From: Planctomycetota bacterium
GTDB lineage: Bacteria; Planctomycetota; UBA8742; UBA2392
DNA: 64,000 nt
Assembly: GCA_027493625.1 (NCBI GenBank)
Contig: JAOSKM010000001.1
Span: 959,489 to 1,023,488 of the forward strand
Direction of reading: 5' to 3'
Positions 19,457 to 28,389 of this stretch are shown in pieces. The notes beneath the pieces are model-generated. The model was not told where the DNA came from. It saw nothing but the letters and a program-made list of their open reading frames with translations, and searched no databases. Every line of letters begins with the position of its first letter. Within the stretch, counting starts at the first letter, position 1. The position numbers and the translations under genes were made by a program.

Positions 19457-20482
19457 ATGAATGGAAGCCGCACGTCCTACCTCTTCGTTGACACCTGCAT
19501 CTATCGGGCGTGTGGTTTTGATCCTCATGCTGGCCCACTGGCCACATTGAAGCGACTGGTGACCGCTGCCGACGTCACATTGGTCGTTACAACTGCGTTG
19601 GAGCGGGAGTTGAGCAGACAGCTGGAGGATTGTGCCCGAGCGAAAGCGCGAACCTTGGAAGACGCACTGCGGAGCGCAGCAAAGGGAGTCCTGCCTGAAT
19701 TGAAATCGTTTGAAATACCTGCCGACTTGATCCACAGAATTGAACGCCAGTTTTTGGACTACTTATCGAGCCTGCATCCCTTCAAACTTGACTCGGACAC
19801 GCTTCCATTCGCCCGTGTCCAGGAGCGCGTGTATCAGCTGTCCTCTCGGGAAGGTACTCGTCCAAAGCCTCATCAATACTGCGACGTGGCCAATTCCATA
19901 ATACTTGCGCAATGGGTAGAAATGAAAGACGTCGACATATGCGTAGTATCTACTGACAATGACTGGTCATTAATCTTGGAAGACCATCCGAAGTTTACTG
20001 TGCGTCGCGAACTACCCTCCGACGGTACCAATGACTCTTTACTTCAGGGCCTCAAAGCATGGGTGAATCGTGAGAAAGAGCTCGCGGATCGTGGATTGAA
20101 AGACGCAGTAAGAATCGCAGAAGTTCATGATTCAGTACATGGATGGAGAAGCCACATCGATGAAGTGCTGAGTGTCGTACTTGGCGAGGATTCGGGTGTG
20201 TTAAGGATCGAAGATCCGGCAGATGGTGTCGTGACTGGTACTATAGAAGTCACATTCGAGGCAGATGTTGTGGTCCACAGTGAGCATTTCTACGAAGTAA
20301 ACCGCAAAGGCGATTATGAAATGGATGTTAAGTACGGTTCGACGGTTGTCAGTGGCCTTATGTGGGTGACATTCTGGTTTGATGTTGCGAAGGGACCGGG
20401 TTCGGCAACATACGATATCGATGAGCTAAACTGTGTCGCTTTCGTTAATCCAAGCAAGATCGAATGGGAGCGGCACTGGTAG
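19457..20482 (+). CDS. PIN-domain protein (putative ribonuclease) with C-terminal extension
   Basis: 341 residues. The N-terminal ~190 residues have the PIN pattern of acidic metal ligands: LFVDTCIY (D12), ERE (E49/E51), YCDVANSIILAQ (D143) and VSTDNDW (D167, D169), closest in layout to large stand-alone PIN-like proteins (DUF4935 type). The C-terminal ~130 residues are beta-rich and I do not recognise them. PIN domains are metal-dependent ribonucleases found in toxins and RNA processing. GC content is visibly lower than neighbours. No antitoxin gene is adjacent. The ATG follows GAGAGAGAAGC. Confidence 0.78.
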   Translation: MNGSRTSYLFVDTCIYRACGFDPHAGPLATLKRLVTAADVTLVVTTALERELSRQLEDCARAKARTLEDALRSAAKGVLPELKSFEIPADLIHRIERQFLDYLSSLHPFKLDSDTLPFARVQERVYQLSSREGTRPKPHQYCDVANSIILAQWVEMKDVDICVVSTDNDWSLILEDHPKFTVRRELPSDGTNDSLLQGLKAWVNREKELADRGLKDAVRIAEVHDSVHGWRSHIDEVLSVVLGEDSGVLRIEDPADGVVTGTIEVTFEADVVVHSEHFYEVNRKGDYEMDVKYGSTVVSGLMWVTFWFDVAKGPGSATYDIDELNCVAFVNPSKIEWERHW

Positions 20483-20513
20483 AGCTCCGTCAAGCCGGAT
20501 GGTTCTCGGTGTG

Positions 20514-21908
20514 CTACCTACCCGACTCCATCGCCGTCTTTTCGAACGCGGCGTCGTAGGCTACTGGGTACTGGCCCGTAAAGCAGGCGGCGCAGTAGTT
20601 GCCTTGGGCCTTTACGGCCTTCATCAGGCCTTCCACTGAGAGGTAGGCGAGGCTGTCGATCCCCAGGTAGTCGCGGATGGCGTCCACGCTCTCGAGCTGG
20701 TTGGCGATCAGTTCCTTGGGGTCCGGGAAGTCGATGCCGTAGAAGCACGGGTGGCGCGTGGGCGGGCATGAAATCCGCAAATGCACTTCCTTCGCGCCCG
20801 CGTCGTATAGCCGCTTCACGCGGCCCCTGCTGGTGGTGCCGCGGATGATGCTGTCGTCCACCACGATCACGCGCTTGCCCGCCACCACGTCGCGCACGGC
20901 GTTCAGCTTGATCTTCACGCCGATATCCCGCTGCCCCTGGCTCGGCGCGATGAACGTGCGGCCGATGTAGTGGTTGCGGATAAAACCCTGCTCAAGGGGC
21001 AGGCCCACCTGCTCGGCGTAGCCCTGGGCCGCGCTGTTGCCGCTGTCGGGCACGGGCACCACGATGTCGGCGTCCACGTGGCTCTCGATCGCGAGCTGCT
21101 TGCCCATGGCCTTGCGCGCCTCGTGCACACTCAGGCCGAACACGCGGCTGTCCGGCCGCGCGAAATAGACGTGCTCGAAAATGCAGTGGGCGTGGTTCTG
21201 GGGCTGACACCACATGCGGCTGTGCAGGCCTTTTGTGTCGATGCGCAGCAGCTCGCCGGGTTTGACGTCGCGCACGTACTCGATGCCGAGCATGTCGAAG
21301 GCGCAGGTCTCACTGGCCAGGACCCAGGCCTTGCCGAGCTTTCCCAGTGCCAGCGGCCGGAAGCCCTGGGGGTCGCGCGTGGCGTAGATGGCGTCCTGGG
21401 TGAGGAACACGAAGCTGAAGGCGCCCTCCATGTGCTTGAGGGCCGCTGCGATGGGCACTTCGCTGTTCTTGATTTCCGGGCGCGCCAGCAGGTGCAGCAC
21501 GACTTCGCTGTCGCTGGTGGTCTGGAAGATGCTGCCGGCCTCTTCCAGTTCGCGGCGCAGTTTCCAGCCGTTGCTGAGGTTGCCGTTGTGGGCCACGCTG
21601 ATCTGCCCGCCGGAGTAATCGACCGTGATGGGCTGGGCGTTGCGCACGTTGCTGCTGCCGGCCGTGGAGTAGCGCGTGTGGCCGATGGCGCGCTGCGCCT
21701 TGAACTTGTCGAAGAACTCTTCATTGAAAACTTCGCCGACGAGGCCCATGCCGAGGTAGCTCTTGATACGGCCGTCCATCAGGCATGCGATGCCGGCGGA
21801 TTCCTGGCCGCGGTGCTGCAGGGCGAACAGGCCGTAGTAGGTGAGTTCCACGGCGTCAGGGTGGTTGAAAACGGCAAAGATGCCGCAGGCTTCACGGGGC
21901 GCGCTCAT
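20514..21908 (-). CDS. purF: Amidophosphoribosyltransferase
   Basis: First committed step of purine synthesis: PRPP plus glutamine to phosphoribosylamine. 464 residues from ATG 21908 (AAGGAGAACG upstream). A short propeptide MSAPREA precedes the catalytic Cys8 (CGIFAVF), as in the Bacillus-type enzyme. The Fe-S ligands of that class are visible: SETCAFD, HPCFYGID and CAACFTGQYP. The PRPP site VIVVDDSIIRGTTSRG is intact. It is a monocistronic minus-strand gene, divergent from the HicB-like gene. Confidence 0.96.
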   Translation of the reverse strand: MSAPREACGIFAVFNHPDAVELTYYGLFALQHRGQESAGIACLMDGRIKSYLGMGLVGEVFNEEFFDKFKAQRAIGHTRYSTAGSSNVRNAQPITVDYSGGQISVAHNGNLSNGWKLRRELEEAGSIFQTTSDSEVVLHLLARPEIKNSEVPIAAALKHMEGAFSFVFLTQDAIYATRDPQGFRPLALGKLGKAWVLASETCAFDMLGIEYVRDVKPGELLRIDTKGLHSRMWCQPQNHAHCIFEHVYFARPDSRVFGLSVHEARKAMGKQLAIESHVDADIVVPVPDSGNSAAQGYAEQVGLPLEQGFIRNHYIGRTFIAPSQGQRDIGVKIKLNAVRDVVAGKRVIVVDDSIIRGTTSRGRVKRLYDAGAKEVHLRISCPPTRHPCFYGIDFPDPKELIANQLESVDAIRDYLGIDSLAYLSVEGLMKAVKAQGNYCAACFTGQYPVAYDAAFEKTAMESGR

Positions 21909-22099
21909 CGTTCTCCTTACGTACCCGTTATAGCAAGGACCCAAAGGGTGCGAAGTGCGGGGAAAAGCGCCGGCGCGAAGTCGGAGCGCGGACCTCCGGT
22001 CCGCTTTTGCTGCGCTTGTCGTTGCGTACAAGCTATCGGACCACGAAGGCTGTATTCTTGGGTCGCCCGCTCCGCCGCAGGCGTTACGTTTCCCAGTGG

Positions 22100-22129
22100 T
22101 TGAAGGGCGGTCGCGAACGGTAGTATAAG
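22100..22129 (+). promoter_or_regulatory. Sigma70-type promoter upstream of the HicB-like gene
   Basis: TTGAAG (22100-22105), an 18-base spacer and TATAAG (22124-22129), ending 18 bases before the start codon. Four of six and five of six consensus bases match. The placement fits a short leader for the toxin-antitoxin-like pair. Confidence 0.5.
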
Positions 22130-22147
22130 AGCCACCGGAGCGAGCAC

Positions 22148-22546
22148 ATGGCGACACGTCAGGCGAAGCCGTTTAAGGTAAAGGTACACGAGACCCTGCG
22201 TTACATCATGCGCCTCACGGAAGAGGGGTATGAGGCATGGTGCATTGATGCGGGCGCTGTAGGACTCGGCGACACGCAACAGGAAGCGTTTCGTGATCTG
22301 ATCGTCAACCTGGAAGCGCTGTACAAGTACGCCAGTGAAGAAGGGTTGAAGTGGCTCGATACAGCGTCCGACGAAGAGGAGCGGCTTTACGCCAGGCTCG
22401 CCGCAAGAAAGCCGGTGGATCCGGCCGTGCTCGGATACGGTGTGGTCCAGCGCATCGAGATTGTTCCAACCGCTGCGGGAAGGAAGCTGAAGCTGCCTTC
22501 ACCATCAGGCTTCGAAATCTCCCAGCACACGTCCTTGGCGGCGTGA
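22148..22546 (+). CDS. hicB: HicB-like antitoxin-type protein
   Basis: 132 residues. The core YIMRLTEEGYEAWCIDAGAV followed by GLGDTQQEAFRDLIVNLEAL is the degenerate RNase-H-like fold of HicB proteins (a strand pair, then the G-D-T-x-x-E-A helix). The C-terminal third is charged and has no obvious helix-turn-helix. GGAGCGAG precedes the ATG. It is followed 84 bases later by a small GSHH protein that looks like HicA, so the two probably form a toxin-antitoxin module with the antitoxin gene first. The assignment comes from pattern and context only. Confidence 0.65.
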   Translation: MATRQAKPFKVKVHETLRYIMRLTEEGYEAWCIDAGAVGLGDTQQEAFRDLIVNLEALYKYASEEGLKWLDTASDEEERLYARLAARKPVDPAVLGYGVVQRIEIVPTAAGRKLKLPSPSGFEISQHTSLAA

Positions 22547-22630
22547 TTGCTGACTTCCGGACAGGCCGCATTAACAGCTACGGGTGTTTAAACCCGGCTG
22601 TTAGATTTTCGGGCAACGGAATCCAGCGCT

Positions 22631-22876
22631 ATGGGTGGAAACAGTCCGATCCGGTATGCGAAGCTGCGTCGTGCGCTTCTGAGGGGCGGCGCGAATGAAG
22701 GCGCCGTCAATGGTTCCCATCACAACTGGAACTATAGAGGGATCGCCCAATCGATCCCGGTTCACCACAACCAGGTTAAGGCCAGCTACGTTCGGCGCTT
22801 ACGCCAGTCGTGGGGTCTGACCAGCGAGGACGGCGTTTCCGACACAGACTTCTGGAACGGCGACTGGGGCGCATAG
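22631..22876 (+). CDS. hicA: HicA-like toxin-type mRNA interferase
   Basis: 81 residues. HicA proteins are small double-stranded-RNA-binding-fold ribonucleases with a catalytic histidine in a G-S-H-H motif; here NGSHHNW sits at 27-33, followed by IPVHHNQVKASYVRRLRQSW, which matches the strand and final helix order of the family. The N-terminal part (RYAKLRRALLRGGA) fits the first helix. It is slightly longer than typical HicA (about 60 residues) with an acidic Trp-rich tail. The ribosome site (AACGGA, 11 bases upstream) is weak. It directly follows the HicB-like gene. Confidence 0.62.
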   Translation: MGGNSPIRYAKLRRALLRGGANEGAVNGSHHNWNYRGIAQSIPVHHNQVKASYVRRLRQSWGLTSEDGVSDTDFWNGDWGA

Positions 22877-22978
22877 GCCGGAACGCGGCCTTTCAGCCTG
22901 CTTTTACGGGCGCGGCGCAGGCGTCTCTGTCTGCCCGCAAATCCTGAATTTCACACGCCTTATTGCGCTTTCTCCGGC

Positions 22979-23006
22979 TTGACACGGGTTGCCGCCTCCT
23001 TACACT
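22979..23006 (+). promoter_or_regulatory. Sigma70-type promoter of the nusA operon
   Basis: A perfect -35 TTGACA (22979-22984), 16-base spacer and TACACT (23001-23006). It stands 85 bases before the nusA ATG, and is the best promoter in the window by match. It would drive the nusA-infB-yajC-secDF transcript. Confidence 0.7.
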
Positions 23007-23037
23007 TTCTCGCTACGTTTCAGGGCAGTATCGACCC

Positions 23038-23066
23038 GGAGCGGCCGTTGGGCTGGCTCCTTTTTT
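23038..23066 (+). terminator. Terminator-like hairpin in the nusA leader (possible attenuator)
   Basis: GGAGCGGCC-gttg-GGCTGGCTCC forms a stem (one bulge, one G-T pair) from 23038 to 23060, followed directly by six Ts (23061-23066). It lies between the nusA promoter and start codon, so it would end or attenuate the operon transcript, or define a short leader RNA starting near 23013. It could also be a terminator of the HicA-like gene located fortuitously after the promoter. Confidence 0.62.
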
Positions 23067-23091
23067 ATTCGCATGAAGCAGGTGAATTGAG

Positions 23092-24489
23092 ATGGACGGA
23101 GTAAACGGCGCGGAACTGCTGCGTTTCGTCGAGATGATCGCCCGGGACAAAGGGATTGAAAAGTCCGAAGTCCTGCAGGCGATTGAGCAGGCTATGATCG
23201 TGGCCCTTCGCAAGCGTGTCGAGAACCCCGACACCCTGGTCGTCAGCGTTGATCCCAACAACGGCAAAATCACGGCGCGCGAAACCGACCTCGACGGCAA
23301 CACCTTCGATGTCAAGCTCGATGACATGGGCCGCATCGCAGCCCAGACCTTCAAGCAGATCTTCGTGCAGAAGAACCGCGAGGCCGAGCGCGACAACATT
23401 TTCGAAAAGTACATCGGCCTGAAGCGCGAGATCCGCAGCGGCACCATCCAGCGCATGGAAGGCCCCAACTACCTGGTGAACCTGGGCGACGCGGAGTGCT
23501 TCTTCCCCCGCAAGGAACAGGTGCCGACGGAAAGCTACCAGGTCGGCGAGCGCGTGCGCGGCCTGATCCTGGACGTGCGCAAGCAGGGCCAGAAGGTGAA
23601 GATCATCCTGAGCCGCACCCACCCCGAGTTCGTCAAGAAGCTGTTCGACCTCGAGGTGCCCGAGGTGGCCGAGCGCATCATCGAGATCAAGGCCATCGTG
23701 CGCGAGCCCGGCTTCCGCAGCAAGGTCGCGGTCGCCAGCTACGACCCGAAGGTGGACGCGGTAGGCGCCTGCGTGGGCGTGCGCGGCTCGCGCATCAAGG
23801 GCATCATCGACGAGCTGAACAACGAGAAGATCGACATCATCCGCTGGAACGAGTCGGCGGAAATCCTGATCACCAACGCGCTGAAACCCGCGCGCGTTGA
23901 CAGCATCACCCTGGACTACGACAACCGCCGCGCCCGCGTGGTGGTGCCGGACGACCAGCTGTCCCTCAGCATCGGCAAGCGCGGCCAGAACGTGCGTCTG
24001 GCGGCGCGCCTGTGCAAGTGGGACCTGGACATCGTGACCGTGACGCAGGAGCAGGACTGGCGCAAGCGCACTCTCGAGAAGTTCCAGCTCATCCCGCTGG
24101 TCGACGACCTGCTGGCGGAGTCGCTGTTCAACTCGGGTTTCGACAGTTTCCAGGACATCCTGGCCGCGGGTCCCGAGGCGCTGATGAAGGTGCCGGGCAT
24201 CACCATCGACATCGCGGCGCAGATCATCCAGCACTGCACGGAAAACCCGGAGCCGCCGGAAGAGATCAGCGACGTGGTGCACGCCGACGGCGCCCAGCGC
24301 CGCGCCGACAACACCTTCGTCGAGCCCGGCCAGGAAGTCGAGGAAGAGGAAGCGCCGGCCGACGGCGAGCAGAAGGCGCCGGCGAAACCGGCCGGACCGA
24401 TCGATCCCTTTTCCCGCGCGGCGGAGTATGCTGCGCAGGCGCCGGTGCGTGAGTCGCTGGAGTCCGGCGGTGCGGGCAAAACCTCGTGA
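23092..24489 (+). CDS. nusA: Transcription termination/antitermination factor NusA
   Basis: Binds RNA polymerase and modulates pausing, termination and antitermination. 465 residues: N-terminal RNAP-binding domain (1-125), S1 domain (about 130-195), and two KH domains (about 200-340) with GVRGSRIKGIIDELNNEKID and LSIGKRGQNVRLAARL. The tail contains a helix-hairpin-helix-like segment (GPEALMKVPGITID) and an acidic C-terminus. CAGGTGA lies upstream of the ATG. The usual preceding rimP gene is missing; the HicA-like gene lies there instead. It heads an operon with infB. Confidence 0.97.
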   Translation: MDGVNGAELLRFVEMIARDKGIEKSEVLQAIEQAMIVALRKRVENPDTLVVSVDPNNGKITARETDLDGNTFDVKLDDMGRIAAQTFKQIFVQKNREAERDNIFEKYIGLKREIRSGTIQRMEGPNYLVNLGDAECFFPRKEQVPTESYQVGERVRGLILDVRKQGQKVKIILSRTHPEFVKKLFDLEVPEVAERIIEIKAIVREPGFRSKVAVASYDPKVDAVGACVGVRGSRIKGIIDELNNEKIDIIRWNESAEILITNALKPARVDSITLDYDNRRARVVVPDDQLSLSIGKRGQNVRLAARLCKWDLDIVTVTQEQDWRKRTLEKFQLIPLVDDLLAESLFNSGFDSFQDILAAGPEALMKVPGITIDIAAQIIQHCTENPEPPEEISDVVHADGAQRRADNTFVEPGQEVEEEEAPADGEQKAPAKPAGPIDPFSRAAEYAAQAPVRESLESGGAGKTS

Positions 24490-24561
24490 CGCGGGGGCAT
24501 GGGTCTTGCGCCCCGCGCGTTAACGAATGCATTGAAGTTGTGAGGAAGGATTCCACGCCAT

Positions 24562-27303
24562 ATGGCAGTGAACTCGGCAAAAACGGAAGAGGCGTCGATA
24601 CCGGCGCACCAGATCTACAAAGACCTCGGCATGTCCTTGAAGGATTTCAAGGCGAAGTGCGCCGAGGTCGGTATCACCATTAAGGGCGCGATTTCCAAGC
24701 TCACCGAGGAAGAGTACGCACGCCTGCGCAAGCACCTGGGGCTGGACGCCGCCGCAGCCGAAGCGCCCGCGCCCGTGGAAGCGGCCGAGGCGCCCAAGGT
24801 CGACGAGAAGGCCGCCCGCGAGGAAGCCGAGCGCAAGCAGAAGGAAGAAGCCGAGCACAAGCGCCTGGAAGCCATCGGTGCAAAGCTGAACGCCAGGCCC
24901 GAGCACGTCGAGTTCATCGCGCAGGTCCTGGGCGTGGAGCTGGAACGCCCCGAGGACGTCGACGAACAGATCATCACCCGCGCCCAGAAGCTGGACGTGG
25001 TCTTCAAGCTGTCCGCCGAGTTCAACATCATCCCGCGCGAGGTGGCGCGCATCGCACGCAGCCTGGGCCTTGAGGTCGGGCGCAAGGGCTTCAAGGGCCT
25101 TTCGCCCAACGAAGAGTTCATGCTGCGCGCCATGGTGAAGCAGAAGCACACCACCCAGGAAGAACGCCTGGCCGAGGTGCGCGTCGAGCAGAAGCCCGAG
25201 TACAAGCCAGCACCCCCCACCGGCAACAAGGCCGTTGAGCCCAAACCCGCGCCCGCAGCCGAAACCCAGCGCAAGGAGCGTCGCGGCCGCGTCACCCAGG
25301 AACAGACTCGCGAGGTCATCCCGGAGCGTTTCCGTGAGCAGGCCGGCAAGGGCCGGGGCGCCGCGAACGCTTCGAGGTCAGCCAGCTCAGTTACGACCGT
25401 CCGCGCGGCGGGCGTTCACGCCGCAACCGGCGCGAAGAGGAAGAGGAAAGGAAGCCCGAACTGCCGACCGGTCCGGTCGCCGTTGAGCAGCCGCTCAACC
25501 TGCGTCAGCTCTCGGAGGCGATGGGCATCAAGACCAGCGAAATCCAGGTGCGCATGATCAAGGAGGGGCTGCCTCCACTGCGCATCAACGACTCGCTGTC
25601 CAAGGACGTGATTGAGCAGATCGGCATCATCTTCGAGCGTGAAATCACGGTGCGCGAGCCAAAGGCCGCGGAAGACCTGATCGCCGAGCAGCTCGAGCAG
25701 TTCGAGGAAGACGCCGGCACCGAGGAGCCGCGCGCGCCCATCGTCACCATCATGGGCCACGTCGACCACGGCAAGACCAGCCTGCTTGACGCGATTGCCA
25801 GCCTGGACCGCGTCAGCGGCGAATCCGGCGGCATCACCCAGCACATCGGCGCGTTCCGCCTGGACCTGCTTCAGACCGACGGCAAGTTCGTCCCGGTGCG
25901 CGACGAAACCGACGTCGACCCCCTCTGCCAAACGTCTGCGTGTCACCTTCATCGACACCCCCGGCCACGAAGCCTTCACCGCCATGCGTGCCCGCGGCGC
26001 CAACGTTACGGACATCGCCGTGATCGTGGTTGCTGCCGACGACGGCGTGATGCCCCAGACCGAAGAGGCCATCGCCCACGCGCGCGCCGCCGAGGTCGAA
26101 ATCGTGGTCGCGATCACCAAGATCGACAAACCCGAGGCCAACCTCACCAAGGTGCGCCAGCAGCTTGCCGCCCGCAACCTGATGTCGCCCGACTGGGGCG
26201 GCAACACCGAAATCGTCGAGCTCTCCAGCATCACCGGCGAAGGCGTCGACCGCCTGGTGCAGGTGCTGTCCGACTTCTCCGACCTGCTCGAGCTCAGGGC
26301 CGTGGCCGAGAAGCCGGCCGTCGGTACCGTGCTCGAGGCGCACCGCGACACCGGCCGCGGCATCGTGGCCACCATGCTGGTCAAGGAAGGCAGCCTGCGC
26401 AAGGGCGACGTGATCGTGGCCGGCCACGGCTACGGCCGTGTGCGCGCGATGCAGGAACCGCGTGGCGATGGCCTGCACCCCATCGACGGTGCCGGTCCCT
26501 CGGTGCCGGTGGAGGTTGCGGGCCTGGACGAAATGCCCGAGGCGGGCAGCCTGTTCCACGGCATGAAGGACCTGAAGAAGGCCGCCGAGATCGCCAACAT
26601 GGTGCGGCAGCAGGAAAACGAGCTGGCCCGCAGCCGCGGCTTCAGCCTCGAGGAATGGTCCAAGGCGCGCGCCGGCACGATGGTCAAGGAGCTGGTGATC
26701 GTGCTGAAGGGCGACGTGCAGGGCACGGTGGAGACCCTGAAGCAGGAGCTTGGAAAGCTCACACACGCCGAGGTGCGCGTGAAGGTGATTCACGCCTCGG
26801 TGGGCCAGATCACCACCACGGACGTGCATCTGGCCGAGGCCTCGGGCGGAATCGTGGTCGGCTTCCATGTCGGCGTCGACCACAAGGCGCGCGAGCTGGC
26901 GGACAACCACCACGTGGATATCCGCACCTACGACGTGATCTACAAGCTGATCGACGAGATCCGCGACGCGCTCGCCGGCCTGCTGGCGCCCGAGCTGGTC
27001 GAGCAGTACGAGGGCACGGCCGACATCCGCAAGGTGTTCCGCGTCAGCAAGGTGGGCACCATCGCCGGCTGCATGGTGACCAAGGGCGTGATCAAGCGCG
27101 ACAGCAAGGTGCGCCTGCTGCGCGACGGCGTGCCGATCTACGAGACCGTGATTACCAGCCTGAAACGCGAGAAGGACGACGCCAGCGAAGTGCGCGAAGG
27201 CTTCGAGTGCGGCATCCAGATCAGGGGCTACGAGGACTTCAAGGAAGGCGACCAGATCGAGGCCTACCGCATAGAGGAACACAAGCGGTCGCTGGACAGT
27301 TGA
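24562..27303 (+). CDS. infB: Translation initiation factor IF-2 (two frameshifts)
   Basis: GTPase that places initiator tRNA on the 30S subunit. Reconstructed length is 913 residues, normal for IF-2: an N-terminal IF2_N-like domain, charged linker, second IF2_N domain ([20 protein letters not shown]), G1 [10 protein letters not shown]3 DTPGHEAF, G4 TKIDKPEA, then domains II-IV. Two compensating frame changes occur: one G missing in the run at 25355-25358 (residue ~265) and one C too many in 25919-25923 (residue ~453); correcting both gives continuous homology. Both are in homopolymers of an essential gene, so sequence error is likely. Confidence 0.95.
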
Positions 27304-27305
27304 AC

Positions 27306-27390
27306 GGAGACTGGAGGTCAGAGGCCGGGGAGAGACAACTGCGAGGCAGGTGAGGTGTTGCTTTTCCCTGAGATGCGGCCTCCAATCTCC
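27306..27390. repeat. Inverted repeat containing GGAGGTCAGAGG
   Basis: GGAGACTGGAGG (27306-27317) pairs, with one mismatch, with CCTCCAATCTCC (27379-27390). The left arm runs into GGAGGTCAGAGGCC, the same word as the inverted repeat at 11795. It fills the gap between infB and yajC. No T tract is present. Confidence 0.65.
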
Positions 27391-27416
27391 GACCTTTGCA
27401 TTGAATCGAGGACGAA

Positions 27417-27766
27417 GTGCAGACACTAATGACATTCCTGGCCCAGGAGGGAGCTCCTGCGGCTGATCCACTCGGGGGATGGCCCCGTTCATCCTGCTGA
27501 TCCTGGTGTTCGGCGTGTTCATCTACTTCTCGCGCCGCAGCCAGAAACGCCAGGAGGCCGAGCACCGCAAGATGGTCGAAAACCTCGACCGCGGCACGCG
27601 CGTGATGCTCAACAGCGGCCTGATCGCGCGCGTCGAGAAGATCGATGCCGAAGCCAAGGAGGCCAAGCTGCTGATCGATGAAGACAAGAAGGTCTTCGCG
27701 ATCTACAGTCTGCTGGCCATCGCCAAGGTGTTCGACGAAAAGAAGTCGAGCGTCAAAGAAGACTAA
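27417..27766 (+). CDS. yajC: Preprotein translocase subunit YajC (one frameshift)
   Basis: Small membrane partner of SecDF. The body from 27479 (MAPFILLILVFGVFIYFSRR, then the charged KRQEAEHRKMVENL region and GTRVMLNSGLIARVEKID) is typical YajC. The true start is probably GTG at 27417, with GAGGA five bases upstream, giving MQTLMTFLAQEGAPAADPLG; this frame connects to the body only if one G is added in the five-G run at 27474-27478. The reconstructed protein has 116 residues, usual for YajC with its Gln/Gly/Ala-rich N-terminus. Read as given, an ATG at 27479 would yield 95 residues without a good ribosome site. Confidence 0.9.
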
Positions 27767-27776
27767 GGAAGTATAA

Positions 27777-28256
27777 GTGGCAGGCTGGTACCGCAAATCC
27801 GTGATCGCCACGCTGCTGCTTGCGGCGCTGGCCAGCCACGCGAACCTGCCGCGCCTGCAACTGCTTGGCGGCCTGGGCGACACGCTCAACGCCGTGCGGG
27901 TGATGGACCCGCTGCAGCACGTGCGCATGGCGCAGCGCCTGCTGGGCTTGGCCGACGCGGGCGAACTCCAGCGCGACCTTGATGACGGCCAGCAGTCCCT
28001 TGAGTTGATCGGCAACACGCCGCTGCTGCAGGCGGTACTTCCCGCCGCGTTCAGCGTTTCCGCGCCGCTGTTCGGTGAAGAACCGGGCAACTTCGGTGAA
28101 AGCGGCGACTTTCAGCCGCTGACCGCGCTGCCCGGCGCGCTGCTGCTGCTCGACCTGCCGCCGCCGCGCATCGAAGCTCTCTGGCAGCCGCCCCGGCTGC
28201 AGCTGCCGTTTGCCCCGGCCCTCACGCACACGGCCCGCGCCCCGCCAATCCGCTAG
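27777..28256 (+). CDS. Hypothetical protein between yajC and secDF
   Basis: 159 residues from a GTG start preceded by AAGGAAGTATAA. It begins with a hydrophobic stretch (SVIATLLLAALASHA) that may be a signal peptide or anchor, and is rich in Leu and Pro. No family recognised. The position inside the translocase operon, ten bases after yajC, suggests an envelope or secretion role, which is only inference. Confidence 0.65.
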   Translation: MAGWYRKSVIATLLLAALASHANLPRLQLLGGLGDTLNAVRVMDPLQHVRMAQRLLGLADAGELQRDLDDGQQSLELIGNTPLLQAVLPAAFSVSAPLFGEEPGNFGESGDFQPLTALPGALLLLDLPPPRIEALWQPPRLQLPFAPALTHTARAPPIR

Positions 28257-28389
28257 TTCGCGCTGAAGCTGCCGGCGCCACAGGTCGATCCGACTGTGTT
28301 TCCGGCCGGGACACCCGGCCTCTGTGCAACGGCACGAAGGCCTGTACCTCTCAAACGAAACCGAACGTAACTACTTCGAAGGCTATCTC

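Noticed and set aside
24562..25923. Programmed ribosomal frameshifting as the cause of the broken genes
   Set aside because: No slippery heptamer with downstream structure is shared; breaks occur in both directions and in unrelated genes, always in G or C runs, which fits sequencing error better.
25521..27353. 610-codon frame through infB
   Set aside because: Only its first ~130 residues are IF-2 (the frame between the two indels); the rest is out-of-frame, arginine/histidine-rich translation.
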